From contig NZ_JHEH01000004.1 of the NCBI RefSeq assembly GCF_000715505.1, positions 1 through 64,000 on the forward strand: a DNA stretch of 64,000 nucleotides, written 5' to 3'. The notes beneath the pieces are model-generated. The model made no database searches and was not told where the DNA came from. It was given only the letters and a program-made list of their open reading frames with translations. Position numbers and translations under genes: made by a program. Below are positions 35,459-44,651 of the stretch, one piece after another (the first letter of the stretch is position 1; every line of letters begins with the position of its first letter). The stretch comes from Thioclava dalianensis. Lineage in GTDB: Bacteria; Pseudomonadota; Alphaproteobacteria; Rhodobacterales; Rhodobacteraceae.

Positions 35459-35487
35459 TGTTTAGGCCAGCCACGCGTGACTCGCAA
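35459..35487 (-). promoter_or_regulatory. Candidate tRNA-Glu promoter
   Basis: On the minus strand TTGCGA (35487-35482), a 17-base spacer and TAAACA (35464-35459), about 40 bases before the mature 5' end. Spacing and position suit a stable-RNA promoter. Confidence 0.5.
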
Positions 35488-35563
35488 GAGGGTTTTTTAA
35501 GTTTTTGCGAAAGTTTTGCTCTTTCCGGCGGAGCTGCATTTTTACGCCTTTAAAACAAGGGCT

Positions 35564-37318
35564 TCACGCGCGGGCGACATCTTCGATGCGCAGCTGAACC
35601 TTGTTTCGGCCGCCCCAGGAATTGATCTCAAGCCGCCCTGCGAGGTGAAAGCGCCCCGCACTGCCCTCGCTCAGGGTCGGGCCGATTGGTCCGTCGAAGG
35701 CCCCGAAGTGAATCGCCTCGATCCGCGCGCCCATTCCGTCGCCGAACATGAAGCGCAGATGGTTTTCGCCGATGCGGCGGGGCGAGACGACCTCCATTTC
35801 GGCGAAGGCGAAACGCGGGGCAGGGGCGCCTTGCCCAAAGGGGCCTGCGCGGTCGAGATCTTCGATAAGCTGCGGCGTGGCGGCACCGGGCATCAACAAC
35901 CCGTCGAGCCTTAGATCGCGCGGCCCTTGACTGCCTGCGCCCTGTTTTTCCAGCAGGTCCGACAGGCGCGCCATCGCGGCCTCCAGCTTGTCTTCCTCAA
36001 CGGTCAGACCGGCGGCCATCTTGTGCCCGCCGCCCTTGAGCAAAAGCCCCTCGGCTGCGACGCGCTGGATGGCCGCCCCGATATCGACGCCGTTGACCGA
36101 GCGGGCCGAGCCCTTGCCGATCCCGCCCTCCAGCCCGATGACGACGGCGGGGCGGTTGGTGGCCTCTTTGAGGCGCGCGGCCACAATTCCCACCACGCCC
36201 GGATGCCAGCCCGCGCCTGCGGCCCAGACAAGCGGCGCCTCGACGCCGCGCGCTTCGGCCTGATCGAGCGCTGCGGCGCGCACCGCGTTCTCGACATCGC
36301 GCCGCTCGGTGTTGAGCAGATCGAGCCGTTCGGCCAGCGCCTCGGCCTCATGCGGGTCTTGCGTCGAGAGCAGCCGCGCGCCCAGATCGGCCGCTCCGAT
36401 CCGCCCGCCCGCATTGATCCGCGGCCCCAGCACGAAGCCCAGATGATAGGAGCTGGGCGCCCGGTCGAGCCGCGCCACATCCGACAGCGCCACCAGTCCC
36501 GCGCGCTCGCGCCGCGCCATGACCTTGAGCCCTTGGCGCACCAAGGCGCGGTTGCAGCCGATCAGCGGGGCCACATCGGCCACCGTGGCCAGCGCCACCA
36601 GATCGAGCATCGCCATCAGGTCGGGGCCTTTCTGCCCGGCCTCGCGCATCTGGCGATTGGTCTCGACCAGCATCAAAAACACCACGGAGGCGGCGCAAAG
36701 ATGGCCCAGCTCGCCGGTCTCATCGAGCCGGTTCGGGTTCACGCAGGCCAGCGCCTCGGGCAAGGTCTCGCCGCCCAGATGGTGATCGAGGATCAACACA
36801 TCGGCACCCTTGGCCGCCGCAACCGGGCCATGGCTCAACGTGCCGCAATCGACGCAGAGGATCAGCGAGTGGTCGCGCGCGAGCGCCTCCATCGCGGGCT
36901 CGTTGGGGCCATAGCCCTCGTCGATCCGGTCGGGGATATACAGCGTGGCCTGAAGCCCGATCTCGCGCAGATATATGAGCAAGAGCGCCGCAGACGCCCC
37001 GCCATCGACGTCGTAATCGCCAAAGACAGCGATTTTTTCGCGCCGCTCTATCGCCTTGAGAAACCGCTCGGCAGCGCGCTCCATATCGCGCAGCGAGCGC
37101 GGATCGGGCAGAAGCGCGCGCAAGGTGGGTTCCAGAAACGCATCCGCATCTTCGGGCAACACGCCACGCGCGACCAGAATGCGCGCAAGCGGAAGCGGCA
37201 GATGGGTGGATTGCGCCATCGCCTCGGCGAGACGGTCGGTTTCGGCCGTGGGGCCAACCCAGCGCCGCCCGGTCAGGGATTGCTCGACGGAAAGAAAACT
37301 GCTCATGGCATTGGTCAT
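35564..37318 (-). CDS. recJ: Single-stranded-DNA-specific exonuclease RecJ
   Basis: 584 residues, DHH family. Metal motifs are AVFGDYDVDGGASAALLL (101-107 core) and LILDHH (178-180). The DHHA1 motif GGHKMAAG lies near the C-terminal third, followed by the OB-fold end. RecJ degrades single-stranded DNA 5' to 3' in repair. The start is taken at ATG 37318; ATG 37306 is equally possible, and neither has a clear ribosome-binding site. It is divergent from the DEAD-box gene, with 202 bases between. Confidence 0.94.
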   Translation of the reverse strand: MTNAMSSFLSVEQSLTGRRWVGPTAETDRLAEAMAQSTHLPLPLARILVARGVLPEDADAFLEPTLRALLPDPRSLRDMERAAERFLKAIERREKIAVFGDYDVDGGASAALLLIYLREIGLQATLYIPDRIDEGYGPNEPAMEALARDHSLILCVDCGTLSHGPVAAAKGADVLILDHHLGGETLPEALACVNPNRLDETGELGHLCAASVVFLMLVETNRQMREAGQKGPDLMAMLDLVALATVADVAPLIGCNRALVRQGLKVMARRERAGLVALSDVARLDRAPSSYHLGFVLGPRINAGGRIGAADLGARLLSTQDPHEAEALAERLDLLNTERRDVENAVRAAALDQAEARGVEAPLVWAAGAGWHPGVVGIVAARLKEATNRPAVVIGLEGGIGKGSARSVNGVDIGAAIQRVAAEGLLLKGGGHKMAAGLTVEEDKLEAAMARLSDLLEKQGAGSQGPRDLRLDGLLMPGAATPQLIEDLDRAGPFGQGAPAPRFAFAEMEVVSPRRIGENHLRFMFGDGMGARIEAIHFGAFDGPIGPTLSEGSAGRFHLAGRLEINSWGGRNKVQLRIEDVARA

Positions 37319-37520
37319 ATCGAATGCGCGCGGCGCGTGCCAGTGCCCGCGATAGCCCGGCTCGGGTGGCCTTTGAGCGGGCCAAATCGCCGCGTTTGAG
37401 AAGAATGCGCGTTTTTCCTGTATACTTTGCTGCGTCCGGACTATAAGGGGCACAGCTTGCGCTGCCCCGACACGCGGGCATCTTCGCGCCCTTGCCGCTA
37501 TTTTACGGACTTCATCACCC

Positions 37521-39425
37521 ATGATCGCCCCCCTGACCGAAGCGCTCGCCGAGCGTGGCTATGACAAATTGACCCCCGTGCAGGAGGCCGTGACCGCACC
37601 CGGCCTCACAGAGTCCGACCTGCTGGTTTCGGCCCAGACCGGATCGGGGAAAACGGTGGGGTTCGGCCTTGCTATTGCGCCGACGTTGCTGGGCGATGCG
37701 GAACGGATGGGACCGGCCGCGCTGCCGCTGGCGCTTTGCGTGGCGCCGACGCGCGAGCTGGCCTTTCAGGTCATGCGCGAGCTGAGCTGGCTTTACGCCA
37801 AGACCGGTGCGCGGGTGACCTCCTGCGTGGGCGGCATGGATATGCGCGACGAACGCCGGGCGCTGGAGCGCGGGGCCCATATCGTCGTGGGCACGCCGGG
37901 CCGCTTGAGCGATCACATCCGCCGCGGCTCGCTCGATCTGTCGGATGCGCGCGCCGTGGTGCTCGACGAGGCCGATGAGATGCTTGATCTGGGCTTCCGC
38001 GAGGATCTGGAATTCATCCTTGCCGCCGCGCCCGAAGAGCGCCGCACGCTGCTGTTCTCGGCCACCGTCTCGCCGCCGATTGCGAAGCTTGCCGAGAAAT
38101 TCCAGCGCGATGCGAAGCGCATCAACACGCTGGGCGGCACCAGCCAGCACGCCGATATCTCGTATCAGGCGATGCGCGTGGGCCAGACCGATAGCGAGCA
38201 TGCGATCATCAACCTGCTGCGCTACCATGACAGCGAAAGCGCGATCATTTTCGCCAATACCCGCGCTGCCGTGAACCATCTGACGGCGCGTCTGGGCAAT
38301 CGTGGCTTTGCTGTCGTGACCTTGTCGGGCGAGCTGAGCCAGACCGAGCGGACCCATGCGCTGCAAGCGATGCGCGACGGGCGGGCCCGGATCTGCGTGG
38401 CGACCGATGTGGCCGCGCGCGGGATCGACCTGCCCAACCTCAACCTTGTGATCCATGCTGACCTGCCGGTGAATACCGAAGGCCTGCTGCACCGCTCTGG
38501 CCGGACAGGCCGGGCCGGGCGCAAGGGGATCTCGGCGCTGATCGTGCCGCCGCGCGCGACGAAAAAAGCAGAGCGCCTGCTGAAATTCGCCAAGATCAAC
38601 GCGGAATGGACGGTGCCGCCGCGCGCTGAGGATATTCTCAAGCGCGATGAAGACAATCTGATGGCTGATCCGGCGTGGGAAGAAATCCCCACCCCCGAGC
38701 AGGCCGCTTTCGCCGAGCGCCTTCTGGCCGAGCATTCGCCGCTGGAGATCGCGGCGGCCTGCCTGCGGCTCTATCGCGCGCAGAAATGCGCCCCCGAGGA
38801 GCTTTTGGCCCCCGATGCCAAGGCGCCTGCGAAGGATCGCAAGCCCTTCGGCCCCTCGACCTGGTTTGCGCTGTCTGTCGGTCATGACGACCGGGCCGAG
38901 GCGCGCTGGATCCTGCCGCTTCTGTGCCGCGCGGGCAATCTTGAGAAAGATGGCATCGGTGCGATCCGGGTGCAGAAATCCGAGACCTTCGTGGAATTGG
39001 CGCAGCCCTTCGTGGCCGGGTTCAAATCCGCACTCGGGGCGAATGGCGAGTTGGAAGAAGGCGTGCGTGCTCGCCAGCTTGATACGCCGCCGAACCTCGC
39101 CCCTGCCGGGCGCTCTGGCCCGCCGAAAGGCCCGCGCAGCTTTGACGACAGCAAGCCGCGCGGTCCGCGCCCCGGTCCCAAGCCCTATCCCAAGCGCGAC
39201 GACAAACCCGAGGCACCCGCACGCGCCCCGCGTCCGAAATGGCAGCCCGATACCGCCCCCGATGGCGGTTTGGACAAGGCCGAGGGCAAGCCGAAATTCG
39301 ATAAGCCGAAATTCGACAAACCCAAGGGCGCGAAGGGCAAACCGACCGGCAAGCCCAAGGCGAAATATGCCGCCAAAGGCAAGCCCGCAGGCAAGGGCAA
39401 GCCGCATCGCGGTCAAGGCAAGTAA
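37521..39425 (+). CDS. DEAD-box RNA helicase with DbpA-like RNA-binding domain and basic tail
   Basis: 634 residues. The helicase core holds AQTGSGKTVGF (motif I), APTRELA (Ia), GTPGRL (Ib), VLDEADEML (II), LLFSATV (III) and HRSGRTGRAGRKG (VI). A region near residues 445-510 (PSTWFALSVGHDDRAEARWILPLL) fits the DbpA/CsdA RNA-binding fold. The last 110 residues are a Pro/Lys/Gly-rich tail with short repeats (KPKFDKPKFDKPKG). Likely role is ribosome assembly or cold RNA remodelling; DeaD or DbpA orthology is unclear. TATACT at 37421 may be its -10. Confidence 0.9.
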   Translation: MIAPLTEALAERGYDKLTPVQEAVTAPGLTESDLLVSAQTGSGKTVGFGLAIAPTLLGDAERMGPAALPLALCVAPTRELAFQVMRELSWLYAKTGARVTSCVGGMDMRDERRALERGAHIVVGTPGRLSDHIRRGSLDLSDARAVVLDEADEMLDLGFREDLEFILAAAPEERRTLLFSATVSPPIAKLAEKFQRDAKRINTLGGTSQHADISYQAMRVGQTDSEHAIINLLRYHDSESAIIFANTRAAVNHLTARLGNRGFAVVTLSGELSQTERTHALQAMRDGRARICVATDVAARGIDLPNLNLVIHADLPVNTEGLLHRSGRTGRAGRKGISALIVPPRATKKAERLLKFAKINAEWTVPPRAEDILKRDEDNLMADPAWEEIPTPEQAAFAERLLAEHSPLEIAAACLRLYRAQKCAPEELLAPDAKAPAKDRKPFGPSTWFALSVGHDDRAEARWILPLLCRAGNLEKDGIGAIRVQKSETFVELAQPFVAGFKSALGANGELEEGVRARQLDTPPNLAPAGRSGPPKGPRSFDDSKPRGPRPGPKPYPKRDDKPEAPARAPRPKWQPDTAPDGGLDKAEGKPKFDKPKFDKPKGAKGKPTGKPKAKYAAKGKPAGKGKPHRGQGK

Positions 39426-39443
39426 GCTTGAACAGATCCTTTT

Positions 39444-39479
39444 CGGCCCGTCCCGTCGCAAGACAGGGCGGGCCGTTTT
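39444..39479 (+). terminator. Terminator after the DEAD-box gene
   Basis: A 14-bp stem with one mismatch and one G-T pair (39444-39457 with 39462-39475), GCAA tetraloop, TTTT at 39476-39479. Confidence 0.85.
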
Positions 39480-39621
39480 CGTGACGCAGGGCCTCTCGCG
39501 CGATGTCGCCCCGGCGGCTGGCCCTTAGCGCGGGGATCGTCTAAATCGGAGCGCGGCCGGCAGGCCCGTGGGGACAGATGCGCGGCGGAGGTCGGCGCAA
39601 CAGCCGCGAGAGGGGACGGCC

Positions 39622-40524
39622 TTGGGCGATTGGATCATATCTGTCTCGGACACAGAGACGGGGCGTCACCTCGCGCTGGGTCTCGCGCTGCTCGCGGCTT
39701 TCTTGCATGCGCTTTTCGGGGCGTTGCAGAAGGGGCGGCATGATCCGTGGCTCAGCCGGGCGGCGATTGATGCGACCTATGCGATCCTCGCCCTTCCGGT
39801 GGCGCTTTTCGTCGTGCCGTGGCCCGAGCCCTTCATGTGGCCGATCTTCGCGACCGTCTTTGTGATCCATGTCTGCTACAAGGTCTTGCAGGCGATGACC
39901 TATAGCCGAGGTGCTTATACCGTTGTCTATCCGGTGGTGCGCGGGACAGCCCCGTTCTTTGCAGTGATCGGCGCGGGGATTGTCTTTGGCGAGCGGTTCA
40001 CGCTCGGGCAATGGGCCGGCGTCGGTGTTTTGCTGGCGGGGATTTACGGGCTGGCGATCTATAATCTGCGCACGATCACGCTCAACCGCGAGACGATGCT
40101 GCCCGCGCTGGGCCTTGCGGTGGCGACCGGCGCATTTGTCGCACTCTACACCACCTATGACGCCTATGGCATCCGCGCGAGCGCAGATCCCTTCACCTTT
40201 CTGGCGTGGTTTTTCGTCTTTGACGGGCTGTTCATGCCGGTGGTGACCGCGCGGCGCTGGATCAAATTGCCGGTGGGTGAGGTCGTTCCCCTGCTCAAGA
40301 GGGGTGTATTGGGGGCGATTGTCGCCTATTTCTCATTCGGATCGATCATGTTGGCCACACGTCTCGACAAGGTGGGCGAGGCGGCGGTATTGCGCGAGAC
40401 TTCGACGGTCTTCGCAGCCCTCATCGGCTGGTTGGTTCTGGGAGAAAAGGTGGGCCCGCGGCGCACCGTATTGATGGCTTTGATCGCGGCAGGCGCGGTG
40501 ATCGTGGAAATGGCAGGGAAATAG
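39622..40524 (+). CDS. EamA/DMT-family membrane transporter
   Basis: 300 residues, about ten membrane helices in two EamA halves, as in drug/metabolite transporters. Typical segments are YPVVRGTAPFFAVIGAGIVFGE in half one and LRETSTVFAALIGWLVLGEKVG in half two. The start is set at TTG 39622, with GAGAGGGGAC just before it. GTG at 39568 would add 18 polar residues. Substrate unknown. Three bases separate it from yciB. Confidence 0.8.
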   Translation: MGDWIISVSDTETGRHLALGLALLAAFLHALFGALQKGRHDPWLSRAAIDATYAILALPVALFVVPWPEPFMWPIFATVFVIHVCYKVLQAMTYSRGAYTVVYPVVRGTAPFFAVIGAGIVFGERFTLGQWAGVGVLLAGIYGLAIYNLRTITLNRETMLPALGLAVATGAFVALYTTYDAYGIRASADPFTFLAWFFVFDGLFMPVVTARRWIKLPVGEVVPLLKRGVLGAIVAYFSFGSIMLATRLDKVGEAAVLRETSTVFAALIGWLVLGEKVGPRRTVLMALIAAGAVIVEMAGK

Positions 40525-40527
40525 GCA

Positions 40528-41154
40528 ATGGCAGGCAAGAAGATCTCTCCGTGGGTAAAGGGCGCGCTCGACTGGGGACCGCTGGTGGCGTTCTTCATCG
40601 CATTCAACCGTCTCAAGGATGGCCATTACGAGATTCTCGGGCGTGATTACTCCGGCTTCATCGTGGCGACCGCGCTGTTCGTGCCGCTGATCGCGATCTC
40701 GACCTTCCTGCTGTGGCGGCTGACGGGGAAGCTCTCTCCGATGCAGATCGCCACGCTCGTGCTGGTGCTGATCTTCGGCGGCCTGTCGGTGTGGCTCAAC
40801 GATCCGGTCTTCTTCAAGATGAAGCCCACCATCATCTACTTGCTTTTTGCCGCGATTCTGGGCGCGGGGCTTTTGCGCGGCAAGGCGTGGCTGCAACTGG
40901 TGATGGATGAGGCGATCCCGATGGAGCATGCGGGCTGGATGATCCTGACCAAGCGCTTTGTCGCCCTGTTCATCGCCCTTGCCATCGCCAATGAGATCGT
41001 CTGGCGCACGATGTCCGACAGCGTCTGGGTAGATTTCAAGACCTTCGGGCTGCCGATCATCCTGATCGGGTTCATTCTGTCCCAGTCGAAGCTGTTCGAG
41101 CGCTACGGGATCGAAAAGCCCAAAGCCGATGAGGACGGGCAGGGCGACGCTTAA
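40528..41154 (+). CDS. yciB: Inner membrane-spanning protein YciB (septation protein A family)
   Basis: 208 residues with five membrane segments and the family blocks LDWGPLVAFFIAF, DPVFFKMKPTIIYLLFA, and NEIVWRTMSDSVWVDFKTFG. YciB/IspA helps keep the cell envelope and division machinery in order; the exact role is not settled. ATG 40528 has AGGGAAATAGGC upstream. Its stop overlaps the end of the convergent ArsR gene by four bases. Confidence 0.92.
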   Translation: MAGKKISPWVKGALDWGPLVAFFIAFNRLKDGHYEILGRDYSGFIVATALFVPLIAISTFLLWRLTGKLSPMQIATLVLVLIFGGLSVWLNDPVFFKMKPTIIYLLFAAILGAGLLRGKAWLQLVMDEAIPMEHAGWMILTKRFVALFIALAIANEIVWRTMSDSVWVDFKTFGLPIILIGFILSQSKLFERYGIEKPKADEDGQGDA

Positions 41155-41480
41155 AGCGCGCCCAGAACGGCCTCTAGCAGCCCCGGAAAGCGGCGCTCAA
41201 GCGCCTCGCGGCGCAGGCTCAGGAGACGTCCGCGCCCGTGGGGCTCATTGCGGATCACCCCCGCCTCGCGCAGCACTTTCATCTGGTGCGATTTCGTCGA
41301 TTTCGGGATCTCGGGATCGGTGAGATGGCAGCGCGCCGCTTCAAGCGGCGCTTCTTGCAACTGGCGCACAAGCTCCAGCCGCCCCGGATCGCTCAGCGCA
41401 AACAGCACTTTCGCAAGCTGGATCTCGTCATCTGCGGGGTGGGGCAGGTTCGGGCCGGTATCGGATTTTATCTCGCTCAT
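41151..41480 (-). CDS. ArsR-family transcriptional regulator
   Basis: 109 residues, winged HTH of the ArsR type: LFALSDPGRLELVRQLQ, then KSTKSHQMKVLREAGVI recognition helix and the RLLSLRREAL wing. The Cys metal box (ELCVCDL) is absent; the only Cys is in ARCHLTD, so metal sensing is not supported. It is divergent from an MFS transporter gene over a region with repeated TTCGAA sites and probably represses it. Confidence 0.87.
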   Translation of the reverse strand: MSEIKSDTGPNLPHPADDEIQLAKVLFALSDPGRLELVRQLQEAPLEAARCHLTDPEIPKSTKSHQMKVLREAGVIRNEPHGRGRLLSLRREALERRFPGLLEAVLGAL

Positions 41481-41481
41481 G

Positions 41482-41542
41482 GTTCGAATATAGTTGAACT
41501 ATCGGCAAAGGGAAGTAGATAAGGGTTCGAACAGATTCGAAC
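41482..41542. promoter_or_regulatory. Repeated TTCGAA operator candidates between arsR and MFS genes
   Basis: GTTCGAA occurs at 41482-41488 and GTTCGAAC at 41525-41532. TTCGAAC follows at 41536-41542. The core is a perfect palindrome, and the last two are 11 bases apart, one helical turn. Both divergent genes could be blocked from here by the ArsR dimer. Sites are seen directly; binding is inferred. Confidence 0.55.
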
Positions 41543-41559
41543 TAAGTGGAGACATCCCC

Positions 41560-42756
41560 ATGTCCACGACAGCGACGATTGCCCCTCCGGCCCGCTCTTT
41601 CGGCCTCCCGATTGCGACGTTCGGCGCGCTTGTGATGATGGCGAGCGCGGGCGCGCCGTCGCCTTTCTATCCCATCTTGCAGCAGCAGATCGGCTTTTCC
41701 TCGGCCATCATGGCGCTGATCTTTGCGGTCTATGCCGTGGCGCTGCTCTGTGTCTTGCTGATCGCAGGCTCGATCTCGGATCATGTCGGGCGACGCCCGG
41801 TGATCAGTGTGGGCTTTGTGATGCTCGCGCTCTCACTTTGGTGCTTTACGCAGGCGACTGATATCAGCGGGTTGATCGCGGCACGGGTGTTGCAAGGCAT
41901 GGCCTGTGCTTTGCTGATTTCCACCCTTTCCGCCACAATTGCCGATCTGGAGCCAAAATCGCGCCCCGGGATCGCTGCCGTGATCAACACCGTCGTGCCG
42001 CTATTGGGGCTAGGGACGGGGGCGCTGATCGCGGGGCTGTTCCTTGATTACAGCCGAGCGCCCGAGTTCTGGGTGTTCGACGGGCTCATCCTCCTGAGCC
42101 TGATCCTTGCGCTCGCAGCTTGGCTCTTGCCCGAGACCTCGCCGCGCCATGAGGGGCTGTTGCAGGCCCTGCGTCCGCGTGTGGGCGTTCCCCCGGAGGT
42201 CAGCAGGGTTTTTTGGGCCTGCGCGCCTGCCATGTTCGCGGGCTGGGCCACGGGCGGGCTCTATCTCTCGCTTGGGGCGCCGATGATGAGCCATATCTTC
42301 GGGATCGAGGCCAACACGCCGCACGGGCTGATCGTGACGCTTCTGGCGGGGATGGGGGCGCTGGCCTGCTTTGTTGCGCGCAATGCGAAAGGTCCGGGAG
42401 TTTTGCTCTATGGAACGGCGGCGCTCAGCCTTGGCACACTGGTCTGCCTGATCGCTGCGTGGAGCGGCAACCTCACGCTTTATCTCATCGCGCTGACGGT
42501 GGCGGGCACGGGATTTGGGACCTGTTTCTTCGGCGCGCTGCGCAACGTGATGCCGCTGGCCCCGGCTGACGGGCGGGCCGAGCTGTTCGCCTCGATCTTC
42601 ACGCTGTGCTATCTGGCCTTTGGCATTCCGGCGGTGATCGCAGGGCTGATGGTGCCGATCTTTGGGCTGCTGATCACGCTGACGGGCTATGGCGCGCTGG
42701 TGATCTTGGGCGCGGCCACCGCAGGGGTGTTGCGCTGGCGTCAGCTGCGCGGTTGA
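41560..42756 (+). CDS. MFS transporter, drug-efflux type
   Basis: 398 residues, twelve membrane helices. The motif-A loop SISDHVGRRPVISVGF sits between helices 2 and 3, and motif C-like GLGTGALIAGLFLDY follows helix 5, both typical of exporters. It shares its promoter region with an ArsR regulator. The start at 41560 has GTGGAGAC upstream; an upstream in-frame ATG at 41494 lies within the operator region and is less likely. Substrate unknown. Confidence 0.86.
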   Translation: MSTTATIAPPARSFGLPIATFGALVMMASAGAPSPFYPILQQQIGFSSAIMALIFAVYAVALLCVLLIAGSISDHVGRRPVISVGFVMLALSLWCFTQATDISGLIAARVLQGMACALLISTLSATIADLEPKSRPGIAAVINTVVPLLGLGTGALIAGLFLDYSRAPEFWVFDGLILLSLILALAAWLLPETSPRHEGLLQALRPRVGVPPEVSRVFWACAPAMFAGWATGGLYLSLGAPMMSHIFGIEANTPHGLIVTLLAGMGALACFVARNAKGPGVLLYGTAALSLGTLVCLIAAWSGNLTLYLIALTVAGTGFGTCFFGALRNVMPLAPADGRAELFASIFTLCYLAFGIPAVIAGLMVPIFGLLITLTGYGALVILGAATAGVLRWRQLRG

Positions 42757-42768
42757 CGCATAGCGTAG

Positions 42769-42793
42769 GCTGCGGGCGGCGCGCGCCCGCAGC
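42769..42793. terminator. Hairpin between convergent MFS and GST genes
   Basis: GCTGCGGGC (42769-42777) pairs perfectly with GCCCGCAGC (42785-42793), extended by one inner G-C pair. No U-tract on either side. The position suggests a shared, perhaps weak, terminator. Confidence 0.45.
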
Positions 42794-42802
42794 TGCATCG
42801 CA

Positions 42803-43495
42803 TCAGCGTTTGAAGAGGCGGCTTTGCGCCTCGCGATCCTTCGACAGATCATTGCGCGAGTCTGCCGCCACGGCGCGGCCAGCTTGCACGGCAGGGCGCG
42901 CGGCCAGCTCGTCGAGCCAGCGTTTCAGGTTGGGTTTGTCATCGAGCGTCTGCTGCTGACCTTCCCACAGCGAGGCCCAACCCCAAGCGGCCATATCCGC
43001 GATCGAGTAGAAATCTCCCGCAAGATAGCGGTTCTCGGCCAGCCGCTTGTCCATTACGCCGTAAAGCCGCCCGGTCTCGGTGCGGTAGCGGTCCTTTGCA
43101 TAGGGCAGATCATTGGGCGGATCCATGCTGGGGGCATATTTCAGGAAGTGATGCGCCTGACCCGCCATCGGGCCCAAGCCGCCCACCTGCCAGAACAGCC
43201 ATTCATCGACCGCGATCTTCTCGCGCTCGGTCGCGCCGTAGAACTGGCCGGTCTTGCGTGCGAGATATTGCAAAATCGCGCCGCTTTCAAAGACCGAAAC
43301 CGGTGCGCCGTCAGGCCCTTCGTGATCGACGATCGCGGGCATCCGATTGTTGGGCGAGATCTTGAGGAACTCTGGCTTGAACTGGTCGCCCGCGCCGATA
43401 TTGACCAGATGCGTCTCGTATTTGAGCGCCATTTCCTCCAACGCTATCGAGATTTTCCAGCCATTGGGTGTGGGCCAGTAATAGAGATCGATCAT
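42803..43495 (-). CDS. Glutathione S-transferase family protein
   Basis: 230 residues. Thioredoxin-like N domain IDLYYWPTPNGWKISIALEEM, with the NxxK pattern of Nu-class/YghU-like GSTs, then SPNNRMPAIVDHEG (cis-Pro) and VFESGAILQYLARK (ESxAI site for glutathione). The C-terminal helical domain follows. AAGG lies eight bases before the ATG at 43495. Either a disulfide-bond reductase or a detoxifying transferase. Convergent with the MFS gene. Confidence 0.88.
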   Translation of the reverse strand: MIDLYYWPTPNGWKISIALEEMALKYETHLVNIGAGDQFKPEFLKISPNNRMPAIVDHEGPDGAPVSVFESGAILQYLARKTGQFYGATEREKIAVDEWLFWQVGGLGPMAGQAHHFLKYAPSMDPPNDLPYAKDRYRTETGRLYGVMDKRLAENRYLAGDFYSIADMAAWGWASLWEGQQQTLDDKPNLKRWLDELAARPAVQAGRAVAADSRNDLSKDREAQSRLFKR

Positions 43496-43526
43496 GGGGT
43501 CGCCTTTCGCAAGTTGCATCCGCCCC

Positions 43527-44444
43527 TCAATCTGCGCTGCGCTGTCCCAAAGGCAAGGGGGGCCGGGCGCGCAGCGGGCGTGCGAATAGGCGCGACCAGC
43601 GTGGAGCCTGCGCCTCGGGCAGCGCTTGGGCGAGGAAGGGCAGGGGCAGGCGGCCCGGCGTCACCAGTGCGGCGCGGTAAAGATCGAACAGGCCCTCGCG
43701 CAGATAGCACGAGAAATGACAGACCCGCTTTTGCGCAGGCGCCACGGGGTAGCCGATTTCGTGGAGAGCCTGCATCACCTCGGGCGCATCGATCTGCAGA
43801 TCGACCCAGTTGCGCAAGGGGCGCGTCAGCCCGTTGCCGACGCTGCGCTCATGGCCGTGCGCGACGCCCCATTCCATCAGCAGATCGAAGATGTCGTTCT
43901 CGCGCGTGGTGATGTTGAGCACTTCGCAGGCACGCCCTGCGGGGCTGGCCATCGCCTCTTCGGCGCGGCTCTGGAACTCCGCCGCCGCCAGCAGCACCAT
44001 GCGCGAAACCCGGCCCGCATGCAGATGGCGCAGCGCGCGCAGCGCCACGCGGCATCCCATCGAATGGGCGATCAGCGCGACGGGACGATCCGCCTGTGCA
44101 GAGAGCCGGGCGACAAGACGGGCAAGGCGCTGCGCCGCGATCTCGGCCTCGTCATAGATCCGCGTCAGGCGCCCGGTGGATTCCCAGCCAAACCCCACGG
44201 CAATGCCACTATCGGGGGCGGTGGAGTCCATCCCCAGAGCGCGCGGCCAGCTCACTGCGGTATGCAGGTCATAGCTCGGTTCCAGCGCGAAGATATGCTC
44301 ATGCGGATTGCGCCGCGGATCGGACGGCGAGAAGCCATAGCCGTGGATCATGACGACGATGGGCGCGCCTTCGGGGAGTTGGGCGGCCCGCGCCAAAAGC
44401 GCCTCCGGGATCGGCTCTCGGGCATTGATGTTGTGCATCGTCAT
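43527..44444 (-). CDS. Alpha/beta-hydrolase fold protein
   Basis: 305 residues. The oxyanion-hole loop VVMIHGYGFSPSD and the nucleophile elbow LIAHSMGCRVAL (GxSxG variant AHSMG) fit a DUF900-like serine hydrolase. The start could be ATG 44444 or 44438; neither has a good ribosome-binding site. It lies upstream of the GST gene on the same strand, 31 bases apart. Substrate unknown. Confidence 0.75.
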   Translation of the reverse strand: MTMHNINAREPIPEALLARAAQLPEGAPIVVMIHGYGFSPSDPRRNPHEHIFALEPSYDLHTAVSWPRALGMDSTAPDSGIAVGFGWESTGRLTRIYDEAEIAAQRLARLVARLSAQADRPVALIAHSMGCRVALRALRHLHAGRVSRMVLLAAAEFQSRAEEAMASPAGRACEVLNITTRENDIFDLLMEWGVAHGHERSVGNGLTRPLRNWVDLQIDAPEVMQALHEIGYPVAPAQKRVCHFSCYLREGLFDLYRAALVTPGRLPLPFLAQALPEAQAPRWSRLFARPLRARPPLPLGQRSAD

Positions 44445-44586
44445 CTGTCTGGTCCGATATCTGCGGGATCTCAGATTTCAAACGCCGGGTCGTCTCGGGA
44501 GGTTCCGGCCCGCGCCGTGCATGCATGCTCACCTCCTTGTGCGCCACGCGGCAAAGCCACTCCGCGCGCACGTCCGCGTTGCAGAG

Positions 44587-44615
44587 TTGACCCGAGGCAG
44601 GCTTGACGGTATCGG
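44587..44615 (+). promoter_or_regulatory. Candidate metZ promoter
   Basis: TTGACC at 44587-44592, 17-base spacer, TATCGG at 44610-44615, 36 bases before the metZ start. I looked for a SAM-II or SAM/SAH riboswitch in the 207-base gap and saw none that I could support. Confidence 0.45.
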
Positions 44616-44651
44616 AACTGCGCGGCACTCAACAGCTGCAGGAGAGACATC

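Noticed and set aside
35927-37399. Long plus-strand frame over recJ
   Set aside because: recJ on the minus strand has intact DHH motifs; the plus frame is low in hydrophobic residues and looks antisense.
44445-44651. SAM-II or SAM/SAH riboswitch upstream of metZ
   Set aside because: Looked for because metZ often has one in alphaproteobacteria, but no stem plus conserved core could be matched. A covariance search (RF00521, RF01727) would settle it.
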